From contig NZ_PXYK01000003.1 in NCBI RefSeq assembly GCF_003012745.1, positions 62,001 through 126,000 on the forward strand: 64,000 nt of DNA, in the 5' to 3' direction. The notes beneath the pieces were generated by a model. The model worked only from the letters and a program-made list of their open reading frames with translations, made no database searches and was not told the origin of the DNA. This document shows positions 56,283-64,000 of this stretch, in pieces. Every line of letters starts with the position of its first letter. The first letter of the stretch is position 1. This DNA comes from Kumtagia ephedrae. Lineage in GTDB: Bacteria > Pseudomonadota > Alphaproteobacteria > Rhizobiales > Rhizobiaceae. The position numbers were made by a program, and so were the translations under genes.

Positions 56283-57127
56283 CGCATCGTCTCCAGCGGC
56301 ACCGGATCGACGTCGGTATAATCGACGTTGTCGCCGGCCATGGCCCAGATGAAGGTGTAGTTCGAGGTGCCGCAGCCGGAATGGATCGACCAGACCGGCG
56401 ACAGCACGGCCTCCTCATTGGCCATCACGACATGCCGTGTCTCGGCCGGCTCGCCCATGAAGTGGAAGACCCGCGCCGTCTCGGCGAGGCCGAAATAGAG
56501 ATAAGCCTCCATGCGCCGGTCGTGCACATGCGCCGGCATGGTGTTCCAGACCGAACCCTCCGCGAGCTGGGTCATGCCGACCACGAGCTGGCAGGTCTTA
56601 GCGCCCTCGGCATGGATGAACTGGAAGATCGACCGCTCGTTGGCGCTTGCCTTGCTGCCGAGGTCGAGGCGCTTTGCGTCGCCGATGCGGATCAGCCGGG
56701 TAGGGTGGGCCTGATGCGCCGGCGCGCTGAGCAGGTAGAATTTCGCCGGCCGCTGCGGGTCCTCCGAGGCGAAGGACACCGAGCTGCCCATACCGGCATA
56801 GAGCATGTCGCGCGTCTCCAGCCGGTGCCGGGTCCCGTCGACCTCGGCTGTGCCGACGCCTCCGATGTTGACGGCGATCAGCTCGCGGCGCTCCAGGAAA
56901 CTTTTTGTCCCGGTCGGCTTGATGGCTTCCAGGAGAAGCGGCGTGCCGGCCGGCATGGCGCCGCCGACGACCATGCGGTCATAGTGGGTGTAGGTAAGAT
57001 TGATGCGGCCCGGCTCGAACAGCCCGCCGACATGGAAGTTGGATCGCAATTCCTCCGTGCCCATGCGGCTTGCCGCGGCCGGGTCGATCGCATGGCGGAT
57101 GCTGGTGCGGATGTGGCTTTCGGTCAT
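56279..57127 (-). CDS. kduI: 5-dehydro-4-deoxy-D-glucuronate isomerase
   Basis: The 282-aa cupin isomerase shows HVGGLFEPGRINLTYTHYDR and MVVGGAMPAG, then FNTMPAHVHDRRMEAYLYFG (here SVWNTMPAHVHDRRMEAYLY), the metal-binding HxHxxxxE motif, and WSIHSGCGTSNYTFIWAMAG near the C-terminus. It isomerises 4-deoxy-L-threo-5-hexosulose uronate, a breakdown product of pectin. It is upstream of and overlaps kduD. Confidence 0.93.
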   Translation of the reverse strand: MTESHIRTSIRHAIDPAAASRMGTEELRSNFHVGGLFEPGRINLTYTHYDRMVVGGAMPAGTPLLLEAIKPTGTKSFLERRELIAVNIGGVGTAEVDGTRHRLETRDMLYAGMGSSVSFASEDPQRPAKFYLLSAPAHQAHPTRLIRIGDAKRLDLGSKASANERSIFQFIHAEGAKTCQLVVGMTQLAEGSVWNTMPAHVHDRRMEAYLYFGLAETARVFHFMGEPAETRHVVMANEEAVLSPVWSIHSGCGTSNYTFIWAMAGDNVDYTDVDPVPLETMR

Positions 57128-57158
57128 GGTCTGTCCCCGAGGAAATCCTGCCGCGGCG

Positions 57159-57926
57159 TCACGGCGCGGTCCGGCCCGAGCCGTAGTCGGCCTGCTGGTC
57201 GTGAAGCCGGCGGCGGTAGCGCTGCTGGCTGGCGGAAAGGTGGGTGCGCATGGCGGCCCGCGCCGCATCCGGATCGCCGTCCGAGATCGCCTTGAGAATT
57301 GCCAGGTGCTCCTGCTGCAGCCCTTCCTGGTAGTCGCGCGTCAGCGTCGAATCGGTGCCCCAGGGCGAACTGACGTCACAGGGGATGGCGCGCGTGCCGA
57401 GCGCTTCCAGCACGTCGACATAGAAGGGGTTGTTGGTGGCCGCCGCGATCGCCCGGTGGAAGGCGAAGTCGGTCCTGCCGGTGGCCTCGCCCAGCTCCAG
57501 CAACCGGTCGAACTCGAAGAACGCCTCCTGGATCTCGGCGAGTTGGGCATTGTTCCTGCGGATCGAGGCGAGCGCCGCGCTCTCGATCTCGATGCCGAGC
57601 CGCACTTCCAGCACGTTCAGCGCGTGCGAGATCTTGTTGCCGATGTCGAGGCTGAAGGGGCCGGGCGATGGCGCCGGCCGCTCGCGCACGAACACGCCGG
57701 CACCCTGGCGCGGTTCGACCAGCCCGTCGGCGGCGAGAGTGGCGATCGCCTCGCGGATCACCGTGCGGCTGACGCCGAAGGCTTCCGTCAGCTGCGTCTC
57801 GGTCGGCAGCTTGTGGCCGACCGGGATCTCGCCCGCCAGCACCTGGGTGCGCAGCGCCAAGACCACGCGCTCCGACAGCTTCGGCTTCCGCTCGATCCGC
57901 ATCTCGGGCGACAGGTCCATCGCCAT
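57159..57926 (-). CDS. GntR-family (FadR subfamily, FCD) regulator of the hexuronate operon
   Basis: The 255-aa regulator has an N-terminal winged helix (LSERVVLALRTQVLAGEIPV, LPTETQLTEAFGVSRTVIRE, AIATLAADGLVEPRQGAGVF) and a C-terminal FCD ligand domain (DFAFHRAIAAATNNPFYVDV with metal-binding residues). It sits inside the operon, 3 bases after dctM, so it is probably auto-controlled. It resembles the ExuR/UxuR/KdgR-type uronate regulators. Its likely operator is the dyad at 62488-62534. Confidence 0.85.
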   Translation of the reverse strand: MAMDLSPEMRIERKPKLSERVVLALRTQVLAGEIPVGHKLPTETQLTEAFGVSRTVIREAIATLAADGLVEPRQGAGVFVRERPAPSPGPFSLDIGNKISHALNVLEVRLGIEIESAALASIRRNNAQLAEIQEAFFEFDRLLELGEATGRTDFAFHRAIAAATNNPFYVDVLEALGTRAIPCDVSSPWGTDSTLTRDYQEGLQQEHLAILKAISDGDPDAARAAMRTHLSASQQRYRRRLHDQQADYGSGRTAP

Positions 57927-57929
57927 CCC

Positions 57930-59210
57930 CTACTTGAACACGCCGGGCAGCCACAGCGAGATCGCCGGCACGTAGGTGACCAGTCCCAGCACCACCAGCC
58001 CGGCCAGGTAGAACGGCCAGATCGAGCGCATCGCTTCCCACACCGATATCTTTCCCACCGCGCAGGCGACGAACTGGACGGCTCCCACCGGCGGCGTATT
58101 CAGCCCGATGCCGAAATTGAGGATCATGATGACGCCGAAATGCACGGGGTCGACACCGTAGGCCATCGCCACCGGCAGGAAGATCGGCGTGCAGATGATG
58201 ATGGTCGGCCCCATGTCCATGAAGGTGCCGAGGAACAGCATCAGCACGTTGATCAGCAGCAGGATGACGAGCGGGTTCTCCGACACCGCGTTCATCGAGG
58301 CGATCAGGGCCGCCGGCACCCTCAGGAAGGCCATCAGCCAGGAGAAGGCGGCGGCCATGCCGATTATCAGGAGCACCATGGCGGTAGTGCGCACCGCGCC
58401 ATGGGTGGCATGGACGAAATCGCTCCAGCTCATGCTGCGGTAGACGAAGAGGGTGACCAGCAGCGCATAGAGCACGGCGATGCAGGAGCTTTCGGTGGCG
58501 GTGAAGACGCCGGAGCGCACGCCGCCGAAGATGATCGCGATCAGCAGCAGGCCGGGCGTGGCGATCAGGAGAAAGCGGCCGACGGCCGCAAATCCCGGAA
58601 ACGCCTCGACCGGATAGCCGCGGCTGCGCGCCACGAAATAGGCGGTCACCATCAGCGCCGCGGCATAAAGCAGGCCGGGCAGGATGCCGGCGGTGAACAG
58701 GTCGGCGATCGAGATCTTTCCGCCCGCCGAGATCGAATAGATGATCATGTTGTGGGAGGGCGGCAGCAGCAGCGCGATCAGCGCCGCCATCGAGGTCACG
58801 TTGACGGCATAGTCGGCGCCGTAGCCGCGCTGCTTCATCTGCGGGATCATCAGCCCGCCGACCGCCGCCGCCTCTGCCACGGCCGAGCCGGAGATGCCGC
58901 CGAACAGCGTGGCCGTGACGATGTTGACCTGGCCCAGCCCGCCGCGGATGTGGCCGACCAGCGAGGCGGCGAAGGCGACGATTTTCTGGGCGATGCCGCC
59001 GCGCACCATCAGGTCGCCGGCATAGATGAAGAAGGGGATGGCGAGCAGCGAGAACACGCTCATGCCGGAGTTCAGTCGCTGGAACACCACCAGTGGCGGC
59101 AGGCCCAGGTAGAGCACGGTGGCGAAGCTGGCGACGCCGAGGCAGAAGGCGATCGGCGTGCCGATCAGCATCAGCAGCGTGAAGGTGCCGAACAGGATCA
59201 GCATTTCCAT
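57930..59210 (-). CDS. dctM: TRAP transporter, large permease (DctM)
   Basis: The 426-aa protein has about 12 membrane segments and the DctM hallmarks: LLAIPFFIYAGDLMVRGGIA, FGGISGSAVAEAAAVGGLMI, LLPPSHNMIIYSI and PVGAVQFVACAVG (NTPPVGAVQF). It works with DctQ in the inner membrane and takes substrate from DctP. It starts 4 bases after dctQ. The surrounding genes point to a hexuronate as the substrate. Confidence 0.92.
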   Translation of the reverse strand: MEMLILFGTFTLLMLIGTPIAFCLGVASFATVLYLGLPPLVVFQRLNSGMSVFSLLAIPFFIYAGDLMVRGGIAQKIVAFAASLVGHIRGGLGQVNIVTATLFGGISGSAVAEAAAVGGLMIPQMKQRGYGADYAVNVTSMAALIALLLPPSHNMIIYSISAGGKISIADLFTAGILPGLLYAAALMVTAYFVARSRGYPVEAFPGFAAVGRFLLIATPGLLLIAIIFGGVRSGVFTATESSCIAVLYALLVTLFVYRSMSWSDFVHATHGAVRTTAMVLLIIGMAAAFSWLMAFLRVPAALIASMNAVSENPLVILLLINVLMLFLGTFMDMGPTIIICTPIFLPVAMAYGVDPVHFGVIMILNFGIGLNTPPVGAVQFVACAVGKISVWEAMRSIWPFYLAGLVVLGLVTYVPAISLWLPGVFK

Positions 59211-59214
59211 GGTG

Positions 59215-59790
59215 TCAGGCCTTCACATTGGCTGTGTCGAGTTCGGCCGCCACTTCCGCCGGCGGCAGCTCGTCGAGGACGTCGTCGATCGGCTCGCCGG
59301 CGAGCCTGAGCACGATGCGCTCCAGTGCGAACAGGCAGATCAGCACCCCGCCGGCGACCAGTGGCACGTAGTCCCAGCCGCCGGAAATGCGCAGCGACGG
59401 CAGCACCGTGTTCCAGGTGAGGCCGACCAGTTCCGACCCGTACCAGACCATGCCGATCCCGAAGGCGAAGGCGACCACGTCGGAGATCATCCTCAGCCAC
59501 TTCTTGCCGCCCTTCGGCAGCGCGTAGAGCAGCACGTCGAAGCCGAGATGATAATTTTCGCGCACGCCGACGGCAGCGCCCAGGAAGATGAACCAGCTCA
59601 TCAGCATGACGGCGCCGGGCTCGGTCCAGCTCGGCGAGTCGTTGAGCACGTAGCGGCAGAACACCTGCCAGGCGACCATCGCCGTCATCGCGACCAGGCC
59701 GATGCCGGCCAGCCAGAGCGAGAGTGTGCTCACGGCCGCGAGGATGCGACCGAGACGGGCCAAGGGGGATGTGGCTTCGGACGATGTCAT
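59215..59790 (-). CDS. dctQ: TRAP transporter, small permease (DctQ)
   Basis: The 191-aa protein has four membrane segments with the DctQ pattern: MTAMVAWQVFCRYVLNDSPS and the WTEPGAVMLMSWFIFLGAAV block, then VRENYHLGFDVLLYALP. It pairs with DctM. It follows dctP by a 226-bp spacer holding a hairpin, so its expression may be lower than dctP. Confidence 0.92.
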   Translation of the reverse strand: MTSSEATSPLARLGRILAAVSTLSLWLAGIGLVAMTAMVAWQVFCRYVLNDSPSWTEPGAVMLMSWFIFLGAAVGVRENYHLGFDVLLYALPKGGKKWLRMISDVVAFAFGIGMVWYGSELVGLTWNTVLPSLRISGGWDYVPLVAGGVLICLFALERIVLRLAGEPIDDVLDELPPAEVAAELDTANVKA

Positions 59791-59982
59791 TGCAGTCTCT
59801 CGATGCGGCCGGGCGATCGGTCTTCCGCGGCTCTGTTTACCTGACAGCGGCCGGGTTCACGGATGCATTCAACGCGGTCCGATGGACCTTCCGCCCTGCC
59901 GGCAGACGTCACCAGCGGTATGGCACGGCCAGTTCGCACCCCGAACTCCATCGCACTTGACCGTTCCATAACCGGTCGAACC

Positions 59983-60007
59983 GGGCGGGCAGGAGACCTG
60001 CCCGCCC
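59983..60007 (-). terminator. Hairpin between dctP and dctQ
   Basis: An 11-bp perfect stem (GGGCGGGCAGG / CCTGCCCGCCC) with an AGA loop lies 9 bases past the dctP stop. No T-run follows in the minus direction. It may attenuate read-through and stabilise dctP mRNA, as is common for binding-protein genes. Confidence 0.65.
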
Positions 60008-60016
60008 AACGTCCGC

Positions 60017-60994
60017 TCACTGCACCGCCTGGACGTCGGCGACCATCTTCTTCAGCACATCGTCGGTGACGTGCTTCTCGTAGACGGGCTTCATGGCGTC
60101 GATGAAGCCCTGCTTGTCCGGCGTGGTGATCTGCGCGCCGGCAGCCTCGACCTTCTTGCGCGATTCCGCATCCTTGGCGGCCCACAGCTCGCGCTGCTTG
60201 GCGACGCTGTCCGTGGCGGCCTGCTTGAAGATCGCCTGGTCCCCAGGCGTCAGCTTGTCGAAGGCCGCCTTGTTCATGACGAACACCTCCGGAAGGATGG
60301 TGTGCTGGTCGAGCGAATAGTGCTTGGCCACCTCGAAATGCTTGGCGGTGTCGTAGCTCGGAAAATTGTTCTCCGCGCCGTCGATGACGCCGGTCTCGAT
60401 CGACGAGTAGACCTCGCCATAGGGCATCGGCGTGGCGTTGGCGCCGAGTGCGGCGACCATGTCGACGAAGATGTCCGACTGGATGACGCGGAACTTCAGG
60501 CCGGCCATGTCGGCGACCGAGTTGATCGGCTTGGTCTTGTTGTAGAAGGACCTCGAGCCGGCGTCGTAGAAGGCCAGCGCCACCAGCCCGGCACCCTCGA
60601 ACGCCGTCTTGATCTGGTCGCCGACCGCACCGTCCATCACCTTGTGCATGTGCTCCTCGGAGCGGAAGATGTAGGGCAGCGCCGGCACGATCGATTCCTT
60701 CACCGTGCCGTTGAACGGCGCCATCGACACGCGGTTGAGCTCGATCACGCCCGAGCGCACCTGCTCGATCGTGTCCTTCTCCTCGCCGAGCTGGGCCGAG
60801 TGGTAGACCTCGACGGCATAGCGGCCGCCGGTGCGCTCCTTCACCAGCTCGCCGAAATACTCGACGGCCTCGACGGTGGGGTAACCGTCCGGATGCGTGT
60901 CCGACGATTTCAGCACAGTTTGTGCGCCGGCCGATCCGGCCATCAAGGATGCGGCAAGCGTCGCTGCCGCCGCAAGTTTCGAGAAATGCAGCAT
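60017..60994 (-). CDS. dctP: TRAP transporter, periplasmic solute-binding protein (DctP)
   Basis: The product is 325 aa from ATG 60994. The signal peptide ends near GSAGAQT. The DctP-type fold shows FGELVKERTGGRYAVEVYHS, AQLGEEKDTIEQVRSGVIEL and the conserved Arg/Asn-containing GLKFRVIQSDIFVDMVAALG plus ENNFPSYDTAKHFEVAKHYS. The Arg in KFRV binds the substrate carboxylate. The family includes many galacturonate- and glucuronate-binding members. It is the second gene of the operon after uxaC. Confidence 0.92.
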   Translation of the reverse strand: MLHFSKLAAAATLAASLMAGSAGAQTVLKSSDTHPDGYPTVEAVEYFGELVKERTGGRYAVEVYHSAQLGEEKDTIEQVRSGVIELNRVSMAPFNGTVKESIVPALPYIFRSEEHMHKVMDGAVGDQIKTAFEGAGLVALAFYDAGSRSFYNKTKPINSVADMAGLKFRVIQSDIFVDMVAALGANATPMPYGEVYSSIETGVIDGAENNFPSYDTAKHFEVAKHYSLDQHTILPEVFVMNKAAFDKLTPGDQAIFKQAATDSVAKQRELWAAKDAESRKKVEAAGAQITTPDKQGFIDAMKPVYEKHVTDDVLKKMVADVQAVQ

Positions 60995-61032
60995 TGTTCT
61001 CCTCCCGTTGTCCGAGGCGAAAACCGCCCCGC

Positions 61033-62442
61033 CTAAAGCCGATACGCCTTCTTCGCCAGCGTATGGGCAAGCTCTGTCGCCAGTTCGTAGGCCTCGTCCT
61101 CGCGCAGCCTGTGCTCGCACACGAGCCGCGCCAGGAAGGCGCAGTCGACCCGGCGCGCGATGTCGTGCCGCGCCGGAATCGACGGAAAGGCGCGGGTGTC
61201 GTCGTTGAAGCCGACCGTGTTGTAGAAACCCGCTGTCTCCGTCGTCATCTCGCGGAAGCGGCGCATGCCTTCCGGGCTGTCGTGGAACCACCAGGCAGGC
61301 CCGAGCCTGAGCGCCGGATAGACGCCGGCCAGCGGCGCCAGCTCGCGCGCATAGCTGGTCTCGTCCAGCGTGAAGGCGATGACGGTGAGGTTGGGTTCCA
61401 ACCCGACCGCGTCGAGCAGCGGCCTGAGCGCCGCTACGTAGTCGGTATGGGTCGGGATGTCGAACCCCTTGTCGCGGCCGAAGCGCGCCATCATGGCAGC
61501 CGAATGGTTGCGCCACGAGCCGGGGTGGATCTGCAGCACCAGACCGTCGTCGAGGCTCATCTTGGCCATTTCGGTGAGCATCTGGGCGCGGAACAGCCGC
61601 TTCTCGCGCTCGTCGGTCGAGCCGGCACGGATGCGGCTGAACAGCTCCTCGGCCGCCGCATCGGAGAGGTTCGCGGTATCGGCCGTCGGATGGCCGTGGT
61701 CGCTGGACGTCGCCCCGTAGGACTTGAAGAAGGCGCGGCGCAGCCGGTGCGCGTCGAGATAGCCCTTCCAGGTTCTGGTGTCGGCGCCGGTGATCTCGGC
61801 CAGCCGGTCGAGATTGTCGGAAAAACCCTCGAAGTCGGGATCGACGATGGCGTCGGGACGGTAGGCGGTGACGACGCGGCCGCTCCAGCCGCTCTCCTGT
61901 ATGATCTGGTGCCAGCGCAGGTCGTCCAGCGCGCCTTCGGTGGTGGCGATCACCTCGATGTTGAAGCGGCTGAACAGGGCACGCGGGCGATAGGCGTCCT
62001 CGGCGAGCTTCTCGGCGACGGCGTCATAGGTCGCGTCCGCCGTCCCGGCGGAGAGCGGCGCCTCGATGCCGAACAGCTCGGAAAGCACGTAGTCCATCCA
62101 CAGCCTGGTCGGCGTGCCGCGGAAGAGACGATAATTCTGCGCGAACAGCCGCCAGATGGCGCGGCCGTCGGTTTCCACCGGGGCGCCGTCGAGACGCGGA
62201 ACGCCAAGACTCTCCAGCGGGATGCCCTGGCTGAACAGCATGCGGAAGATGTAGTGGTCCGGCACGATCAAAAGCTGTGCCGGGTCCGGAAACGGCTCGT
62301 TCAGCGCATACCAGCGGGGATCGGTATGTCCATGCGGACTGACGATCGGCAGGTCCTTGACCGTCGCATAGAGCGAGCGGGCGACCGAGCGGACGCCCGG
62401 CTCCGGCGGGAACAACAGGTCGGGATCGATCAGGGATTGCAT
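61033..62442 (-). CDS. uxaC: Glucuronate (uronate) isomerase
   Basis: The 469-aa amidohydrolase-fold enzyme shows LYATVKDLPIVSPHGHTDPR, with HGH as metal ligands, DHYIFRMLFSQGIPLESLG, NYRLFRGTPTRLWMDYVLSE and LVLQIHPGSWRNHS. These are UxaC-specific. It isomerises D-glucuronate to fructuronate and D-galacturonate to tagaturonate. As the first gene of the minus-strand operon it borders the divergent uxuB-like gene. Confidence 0.94.
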   Translation of the reverse strand: MQSLIDPDLLFPPEPGVRSVARSLYATVKDLPIVSPHGHTDPRWYALNEPFPDPAQLLIVPDHYIFRMLFSQGIPLESLGVPRLDGAPVETDGRAIWRLFAQNYRLFRGTPTRLWMDYVLSELFGIEAPLSAGTADATYDAVAEKLAEDAYRPRALFSRFNIEVIATTEGALDDLRWHQIIQESGWSGRVVTAYRPDAIVDPDFEGFSDNLDRLAEITGADTRTWKGYLDAHRLRRAFFKSYGATSSDHGHPTADTANLSDAAAEELFSRIRAGSTDEREKRLFRAQMLTEMAKMSLDDGLVLQIHPGSWRNHSAAMMARFGRDKGFDIPTHTDYVAALRPLLDAVGLEPNLTVIAFTLDETSYARELAPLAGVYPALRLGPAWWFHDSPEGMRRFREMTTETAGFYNTVGFNDDTRAFPSIPARHDIARRVDCAFLARLVCEHRLREDEAYELATELAHTLAKKAYRL

Positions 62443-62487
62443 GCCAACCGTGCCGCTCCTCTTCGGCCGTCAATGGCTAGAATGGAG

Positions 62488-62534
62488 AACTCATCATGTC
62501 AACATACAAAAATTGTGTGGTTGTATGATGAGTT
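62488..62534. promoter_or_regulatory. Large dyad in the uxaC / uxuB divergent promoter region
   Basis: AACTCATCAT (62488-62497) and ATGATGAGTT (62525-62534) form a perfect 10-bp inverted repeat with a 27-base centre that itself contains ACATACAA and TTGTATG. The site lies 46 bases upstream of uxaC and 59 bases upstream of the uxuB-like gene. FadR-subfamily GntR proteins bind pairs of short palindromes of this kind, and a GntR gene lies in the operon. Confidence 0.65.
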
Positions 62535-62592
62535 CGGTTGCACGTTGGCAGCGTCGTCTGTAGGAGAGGGGGCTTCGAAGAGGAGGAGATGG

Positions 62593-64000
62593 ATGGGATC
62601 GAACGTCCGGCTCGGCAATGCCACGCTTGGTGCGATCCGTGGTGCTGCCACGCCCGCCTACAACCGCTCCGAAACCATCGAAGGCATCGTCCACCTCGGC
62701 GTTGGCGCGTTCCACCGCGCCCACCAGGCCGTCTATGTCGACGACCGGCTTGCCGCCGGCGAGCACGGCTGGGCGATCGCCGGCGTGTCGCTACGCAGCC
62801 CGGACACGCACGATGCGTTGGCCCCCCAGGATGGGCTCTACACCGTCGCCTCTCGCAGCGGCGCCGGCGAGGAACTGCGCGTCATCGGCGCGCTGACGTC
62901 CCTGCTGGTCGCGCCGGAAGACCCCTCTGCCGTGCTGGCCTGCCTGACCGACCCGCGCACCCGCATCGTCACGCTGACGGTGACGGAGAAGGCCTATCTG
63001 CGCGGCGCCGGCGGCGATCTCGACGCAAGCCATGCGGACATCCAGTGGGATTTGCAGAATCCGGATCGCCCGCGCAGCGTCTTCGGCTTCCTTGCCGGCG
63101 CGCTCGCCGGGCGGCGCCGGGCCGGCACCGCGCCGTTCACCGTGCTGTGCTGCGACAATCTCCCGGCGAACGGCGAGACGGTGCAGAAACTGCTGCTGCA
63201 GTTCGCCGGGCTGAAGGGCGGCGATCTCGCCCGCTTCATCCGTGATGAGGTGGCCTGTCCGTCCACTATGGTCGACCGCATCGTGCCGGCCACTACCGAC
63301 GCCGACCGCGACCGCGTCTCCGCCGCGCTCGGGGTCGAGGACGCCTGGCCGGTGATGACCGAGCCGTTCATGCAATGGGTGGTGGAGGAGAATTTTTCGG
63401 CCGGCCGGCCGCGCTGGGAGGAATGCGGCGTCACCATGGTGAGCGATGTGCGGCCTTTCGAGGAGATGAAGCTGCGGCTGCTCAACGGCGCGCATTCGGC
63501 CATCGCCTATCTCGGCCTGCTCACCGGCCACGAGACGGTGTCGGCCGCCTTCGCCGACCCGCGTATCAGAAACTTCGTCGACCGGCTTTGGGGCGAGGCG
63601 ATCCCGACCCTGCCGAAAGATGCCGGGCTGGAGCCACGAGCCTACACGGCTGCACTTGCAGAGCGCTTCGCCAATCCGGCGCTGAAGCATCGCACCGGGC
63701 AGATCGCCATGGACGGCAGCCAGAAGCTGCCGCAGCGCATCCTGTCCACCGCACGGGCGCGGCTCGCCGACGGCGCGCCGGCGTCTCACCTGATGCTGGT
63801 GGTCGCGGCCTGGATCGCCTGCTGCCGTGAGCGGGGACATGGACTACCCGCCGGCCATTTCGCCGATCCGCTCGATTCGACTCTCACTGCGATTTTCGCA
63901 CGGATAAAAGCGCCGGAAGCGCTGGTCGCGGAGGTCTTCGCGGCAGCCGGTTTCGCCGGCGACGAGCCCTTGCGGGCGCTTGCGGCGGGGCATTTGAAGA
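62593..64000 (+). CDS. uxuB: Fructuronate/tagaturonate reductase-like (mannitol dehydrogenase family), 3' truncated
   Basis: The gene continues past the right edge; about 469 codons are visible of an expected 480-500. The start after AGGAGGAG gives MGSNVRLGNATL. The NAD-binding IVHLGVGAFHRAHQAVYVDD motif, FTVLCCDNLPANGETVQKLL, PSTMVDRIVPATTDADR and MKLRLLNGAHSAIAYLG with the catalytic Lys-Asn-His (KLRLLNGAHS) are all present. It is divergent from uxaC, whose product is its substrate. I favour UxuB (fructuronate to mannonate), but mannitol dehydrogenase cannot be excluded. Confidence 0.87.
   Translation, partial: MGSNVRLGNATLGAIRGAATPAYNRSETIEGIVHLGVGAFHRAHQAVYVDDRLAAGEHGWAIAGVSLRSPDTHDALAPQDGLYTVASRSGAGEELRVIGALTSLLVAPEDPSAVLACLTDPRTRIVTLTVTEKAYLRGAGGDLDASHADIQWDLQNPDRPRSVFGFLAGALAGRRRAGTAPFTVLCCDNLPANGETVQKLLLQFAGLKGGDLARFIRDEVACPSTMVDRIVPATTDADRDRVSAALGVEDAWPVMTEPFMQWVVEENFSAGRPRWEECGVTMVSDVRPFEEMKLRLLNGAHSAIAYLGLLTGHETVSAAFADPRIRNFVDRLWGEAIPTLPKDAGLEPRAYTAALAERFANPALKHRTGQIAMDGSQKLPQRILSTARARLADGAPASHLMLVVAAWIACCRERGHGLPAGHFADPLDSTLTAIFARIKAPEALVAEVFAAAGFAGDEPLRALAAGHLK

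Noticed and set aside
57000-59309. A 769-codon plus-strand open frame across the TRAP permease and regulator genes
   Set aside because: It is antisense to dctM and the GntR gene, with a low-complexity His/Asp/Arg translation typical of a shadow frame.

Overview
The window is high-GC, densely coded DNA from an alphaproteobacterium, most likely a Mesorhizobium-like member of the Rhizobiales. The evidence is the gene content and the regulatory sites: an alternative aa3 oxidase cluster laid out like Bradyrhizobium coxMNOP, an MbfA-type iron exporter behind an Irr-type (ICE) palindrome, a ferritin-like stress gene behind a GGAAC-N16-CGTT (EcfG-type) promoter, gyrB of about 815 codons, and palindromic intergenic repeats of a rhizobial type. 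I found no tRNA, rRNA, IS element, prophage or CRISPR array.

Left third (1-26 kb). A truncated ICMT-like methyltransferase, two lipoproteins, an L,D-transpeptidase, an SDR, an exported methyltransferase and an APC permease come first. The oxidase operon follows on the minus strand: subunit II, subunit I, two subunit-III-like proteins, subunit IV, a 25-residue membrane peptide and a cytochrome c. Next are an exported amidohydrolase and a P1 (DmpA-type) peptidase with an apparent frameshift. The ugpBAEC glycerol-3-phosphate importer has repeat-filled spacers, and modABC is preceded by a good Mo-box. The beta-ketoadipate genes pcaIJF run divergently from an IclR regulator, with a palindrome between them.

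Middle (26-50 kb). This holds an MBL hydrolase, a PCuAC/DUF2946 copper pair, arginine catabolism (rocF-ocd, with a divergent AsnC regulator), a CIO-type bd oxidase (cydAB plus DUF2474), a secreted cyclase, rsmI-yraN and a half-size EamA protein. Between EamA and hemW lies a small, visibly AT-richer island. It carries a HEPN-domain gene broken by several frameshifts, which overlaps an intact 152-residue gene of unknown function. Housekeeping genes follow: hemW-rdgB-VOC-rph, gyrB, cysK, LysE, cytochrome b561-YceI, a P450 and hrcA.

Right third (50-64 kb). This holds stress and iron genes (YciE/DUF892, an ArsR-like regulator, DUF1127, NIPSNAP, a frameshifted monooxygenase, mbfA). A long minus-strand hexuronate operon follows: uxaC, TRAP dctP-dctQ-dctM, a GntR regulator, kduI, kduD and a cupin. 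It runs divergently from a uxuB-like dehydrogenase that leaves the window. A long dyad in the shared promoter region is the likely operator.

The best candidate for something undescribed is the HEPN plus unknown-partner module at 36.7-37.6 kb. The best-supported regulatory finds are the ICE, EcfG, Mo-box and hexuronate dyad sites. All functions are inferred by reading the sequence; no database search was possible.
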